This document shows positions 29,264-31,866 of a stretch of DNA of 31,866 nt, piece by piece; within the stretch, counting starts at the first letter, position 1, and each line of letters starts with the position of its first letter. Under the pieces are notes generated by a model. That model did not search any database. It was not told the DNA's origin and saw only the letters and a program-made list of their open reading frames with translations. The stretch is from JACDAS01 sp046262415 (lineage in GTDB: Bacteria > Actinomycetota > Thermoleophilia > Gaiellales > Gaiellaceae), in contig JBHEMU010000137.1 of NCBI GenBank assembly GCA_046262415.1, positions 1 to 31,866 on the forward strand. Direction: 5' to 3'. Made by a program: the position numbers and the translations under genes.

Positions 29264-31866
29264 TCGTCAGAGTGATTGACCTCAGGACGGACCTGCTGCC
29301 GTCCGGCCGCAGGCCCTGGAGCCGGTAGGCGACCTTCCCGTTGAGGCCCTTCGGAAGCTTGTCGCGCAGCGTGTAGCTCGCTCCGAGCGCGCCGCCCCTG
29401 GCGAGCACGGGGGCCTTGTTCACGTAGGTCTGCGCCTTGCCCCGCCGGCGGAGCAGGTTGTAGCCGAGCACGTCCACCTCCGAGCCGGTGCTCCACGTGA
29501 CCAGAACGACGCGCTTGTCCTTGCCTTTCAGCTGCCGAGCCCTGAAGGCCTTCAGCCCGACGTTGGTCGGTGCGTCGACGACGGCGTCGTAGGCGCGGAC
29601 GACGTCGATCACGTCGAACGGGACGCCCAGCGGCGGGGCGCTGTCTGCCGTCTGGGCGAGTGTCATCGTGCTGGCCGTGACGCTGTAGAGCTTGTGGTCG
29701 AGCGGGTCCGCGACGCTCACGGGCTCGATCGGGACGTCGATCGCGATCTTCCCGTTCGCCCCCGCCGTCGCGGTGCACGCGCCCGCGGCGGTGATCTCCC
29801 CGCCGAGCAGCGCGGGCGGGTACGTCATCGTCACGCCCCCGCCCACCGCCTGGATCGAGTTCTCGCCGTAGAAGCAGCGCAGCACGCCCCCGGCCGACTC
29901 GGCGTAGACGTGGAAGTTCCGGCCGCCGCCCGTGCACGCCGTCGCGCCCTGCGGGCAGGTGACCGCCGCGGGCGCGAGCCACTGGGTGTGCCAGACGAGC
30001 ACGGGGTCGACGGTGCCCGGGACCGGCGTCAGGCTCAGGTTCGCCAGCGTCATCTCGACGCGGTAGCAGGGGACCGTGTTCGGATGGCACGAGGCCTGGG
30101 CCGGCTTGGTCAGCGTGGAGGCCAGGATGTCGAGGTTCGGCAGGTTGGCGCTGGTGGTCGAGTTCAGCTCGCGCACGCCGTCGCCGGGGGGATCGGCGGC
30201 GGCGTCGAGGAGGATCGGATCGGCCGCGACCGTCTGGCCGGCATGGAGACCCGTGCCGCCGTTCTGCTTGACGTACATCGTGTGGCCGATGTTGAGCGGG
30301 TTGTTCGCGTCGGAGTAGATGATGTGCGCCTCGCCCTGGGGGCCGACCCGCAGCTTGAAGAAGTCGCCCATCGCGGTCCGGTTTCCGCAGAGACCGCCCA
30401 TCACCGTGGCGATGCTGCCGTCGTGGTTGTGATGCTCACCCGCGAGGATCGGCGCCGTGAACGCGACGGGCCCGGGGCCGTGGCCGTTGAGCGTCTGGGT
30501 CATGTACAGGCTCCAGACGCCGTTGACGGCATCGGGGCCGCCTCGCGGAGTTGGCGGTGGCACCGGGCCGAGCTCGCAGTCCGCGAACGGCGCCGCGGGC
30601 ACCGAGGCCGGCGTCCCGTACCACGCGATGTCGAGTCGACCGTCGTCGCCCGCAGCCGCCCAGGTCATCACGTTGTTGTTCAGCCCGGGGGTCGGGATGG
30701 TCACCGGGGCCGACCACGTCACTCCCTCGTCGGTCGAGTACGAGTACCGCAGCGAGACATCGCCGATGTGGCCGAGCGCGTTGACCGCCGCCTGCTGCCA
30801 GACCGCGTACAAGTTCCCCGCGTTGTCGATCGCGAGCGAGGGGAAGTTCGCCCCGGTGCGCACCTTCTCGGGGGCCCCGAGATCCGACACGAGGAAGTCG
30901 TTGCAGCGCAGGCCGCTCGGGTCGCTGGTGTTGGGAACCGCCACCGGCGAGAAGGCGACCGGGATGCACCGGCCGATCCGGATCTTCGAGAAGGTCGCGT
31001 CGTCGTGGATCACGTACACGTGCTTGACCGCCTGCGCCAGGGGCGGCTGACCGACCTCCCCGGTCGTCGTCGCGACCGGGCTGACCTCGATGTTGCCCAT
31101 GATCCCCTCGTCGCACGTTCCGAACCCGGCCACCTGGTTCGGAGGCGCGAACTGCAGGCCCGCGGCCGCACCCGGTACGGACCGGTAGACGACGAGGACG
31201 TTGTTGCCGGCGCCCGAGACCGGGCACATCGGGGCGCCCTGGCCGACGTTGTTGCTGGCCAGGTAGAGGCTGTTCGCGGTCGCGCCCACCGGGCCGGCGG
31301 CGGTCGGATCGCCGTCGATCGCGTACCACTGCCTGTCGACGAGCGTCGAGGGGACGCCGGTGTTGTTGCAGGGCCAGGTGTTCCCGTGGTCGTCCGACCG
31401 CGCGAGGCTGAAGTTCGCGAGGGTCAGGTCGTTGAAGTAGACGCGCCCGGCGCCGTCGACCGCCACCTCGGTGTCGCCGCCGCCGGCACAGGCGACGGAC
31501 TTGCCGACCTTGGGCGTCGCGGCGGGGACCCACTTGAACGTCTTGCCTGCGTCGCGCGAGTGCCAGATCCAGCTCGTGTCCGACGCGAGCGAGGCCGGGA
31601 CGCTCACGTAGATGCGCTGCGGGTCGGAGGGGTCGAGGCGGATGTCCGGCTCGAAGCCGGTGCCCTGGATGCCCGCGATCGTCGGCTGCCCGAAGGTGGG
31701 GGCATCCGCAGTTCGAGCCGCCACGCGCGCAACCTTGCCGGCCGGGGGCGCGGCGGCCCCGCGGGTCTCACCCACCGCGCGCGGCGCGGCCGGAGCGCGG
31801 CCGAGGACGACGCGGTCGTGGGAGAGGCGGGGCGCGGTCTCGCGCTCGGAAGCGGCGCTCCAGGAC
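29256..31866 (-). CDS. Large Asp-box (sialidase-fold) exported-type protein, 5' end outside window
   Basis: The frame is open to the right edge, giving 869 visible residues; the true start and any signal peptide lie beyond. Three Asp-box motifs S-x-D-x-G-x-T are visible (SRDAGKTF, SDDHGNTW, STDEGVTW), the hallmark of BNR/sialidase beta-propellers, together with repeated segments such as VDGAGRVYFND and IDNAGNLYAVW. Many cysteines and the lack of membrane helices suit an extracellular protein. The last 100 residues (VTWSTGSEVDVLGYNLLRR) resemble a fibronectin-III-like cell-surface domain. Sialidase catalytic residues (Arg triad, FRIP) are not evident, so a binding or structural role is as likely as glycosidase activity. 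A GTG at 31775 is an internal candidate start, but coding continues upstream of it. Confidence 0.8.
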   Translation of the reverse strand, partial: SWSAASERETAPRLSHDRVVLGRAPAAPRAVGETRGAAAPPAGKVARVAARTADAPTFGQPTIAGIQGTGFEPDIRLDPSDPQRIYVSVPASLASDTSWIWHSRDAGKTFKWVPAATPKVGKSVACAGGGDTEVAVDGAGRVYFNDLTLANFSLARSDDHGNTWPCNNTGVPSTLVDRQWYAIDGDPTAAGPVGATANSLYLASNNVGQGAPMCPVSGAGNNVLVVYRSVPGAAAGLQFAPPNQVAGFGTCDEGIMGNIEVSPVATTTGEVGQPPLAQAVKHVYVIHDDATFSKIRIGRCIPVAFSPVAVPNTSDPSGLRCNDFLVSDLGAPEKVRTGANFPSLAIDNAGNLYAVWQQAAVNALGHIGDVSLRYSYSTDEGVTWSAPVTIPTPGLNNNVMTWAAAGDDGRLDIAWYGTPASVPAAPFADCELGPVPPPTPRGGPDAVNGVWSLYMTQTLNGHGPGPVAFTAPILAGEHHNHDGSIATVMGGLCGNRTAMGDFFKLRVGPQGEAHIIYSDANNPLNIGHTMYVKQNGGTGLHAGQTVAADPILLDAAADPPGDGVRELNSTTSANLPNLDILASTLTKPAQASCHPNTVPCYRVEMTLANLSLTPVPGTVDPVLVWHTQWLAPAAVTCPQGATACTGGGRNFHVYAESAGGVLRCFYGENSIQAVGGGVTMTYPPALLGGEITAAGACTATAGANGKIAIDVPIEPVSVADPLDHKLYSVTASTMTLAQTADSAPPLGVPFDVIDVVRAYDAVVDAPTNVGLKAFRARQLKGKDKRVVLVTWSTGSEVDVLGYNLLRRRGKAQTYVNKAPVLARGGALGASYTLRDKLPKGLNGKVAYRLQGLRPDGSRSVLRSITLTIR

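Noticed and set aside
1..31866. tRNA, rRNA, CRISPR arrays, insertion sequences, integrases or phage genes
   Set aside because: No repeats with regular spacers, transposase frames or conserved RNA-gene sequences were recognised on either strand.

Overview
The window is very GC-rich, densely packed DNA from a free-living, aerobic bacterium. The high GC, an actinobacterial-type NAD-glutamate dehydrogenase, Streptomyces-like PHO boxes built on GTTCACC, and many start codons lying 6-8 nt after a TANNNT -10 (apparent leaderless mRNAs) point to the Actinomycetota, perhaps the Thermoleophilia. The class is an inference. No tRNA, rRNA, CRISPR array, insertion sequence or phage gene was seen. No gene-free gap exceeds 300 bp.

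Layout. (1) 1-2008, minus strand: an RpoD-family sigma factor cut by the left edge, and a Rieske oxygenase. (2) 2083-9095, plus strand: a large NAD-dependent glutamate dehydrogenase, a cupin, ClpS and an amino-acid-oxidase-like flavoprotein, mostly overlapping; this looks like an amino-acid catabolism unit. (3) 9131-13670, phosphate sensing and low-affinity uptake: a PhoP-like regulator divergent from a soluble PhoR-like kinase, a DUF47/PiT pair behind a PHO box, a Nudix hydrolase, and a second PhoP-like regulator whose 5' end appears frameshifted. (4) 13863-19645, a high-affinity phosphate operon: two tandem pstS genes separated by a strong hairpin, then pstC, pstA, pstB, phoU and an arsenate reductase, nearly all with overlapping stop and start codons. 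(5) 19682-20729: a small membrane protein and an alpha/beta hydrolase. (6) 20734-27443, a lipid-modification locus: an acyl desaturase divergent from six translationally overlapping genes (amine-oxidase-like flavoprotein, DUF1365, cyclopropane synthase-like methyltransferase, PlsC-like acyltransferase, DUF1295 reductase-like membrane protein, second CMAS-like methyltransferase). (7) 27518-31866: a 7-TM/GAF histidine kinase convergent with a large Asp-box (sialidase-fold) protein that runs off the right edge.

How the parts work together. Regions 3 and 4 look like one phosphate regulon: PHO boxes before the DUF47-pit pair and before pstS2, and an imperfect one between the second regulator and pstS1. 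At DUF47-pit the box lies on the predicted transcription start, which suggests repression of low-affinity uptake when phosphate is scarce, while the box before pstS2 is placed for activation. The arsenate reductase at the end of the pst operon fits detoxification of arsenate imported with phosphate. Region 6 carries the parts for installing a double bond, methylating it, reducing or oxidising the product and placing acyl chains on glycerolipids; a pathway to mid-chain methyl-branched, cyclopropane or furan fatty acids is the most interesting hypothesis here. Recurrent unusual initiation (leaderless starts, CTG starts inside CTGA junctions, tiny upstream ORFs ending in ATGA) is a second theme.
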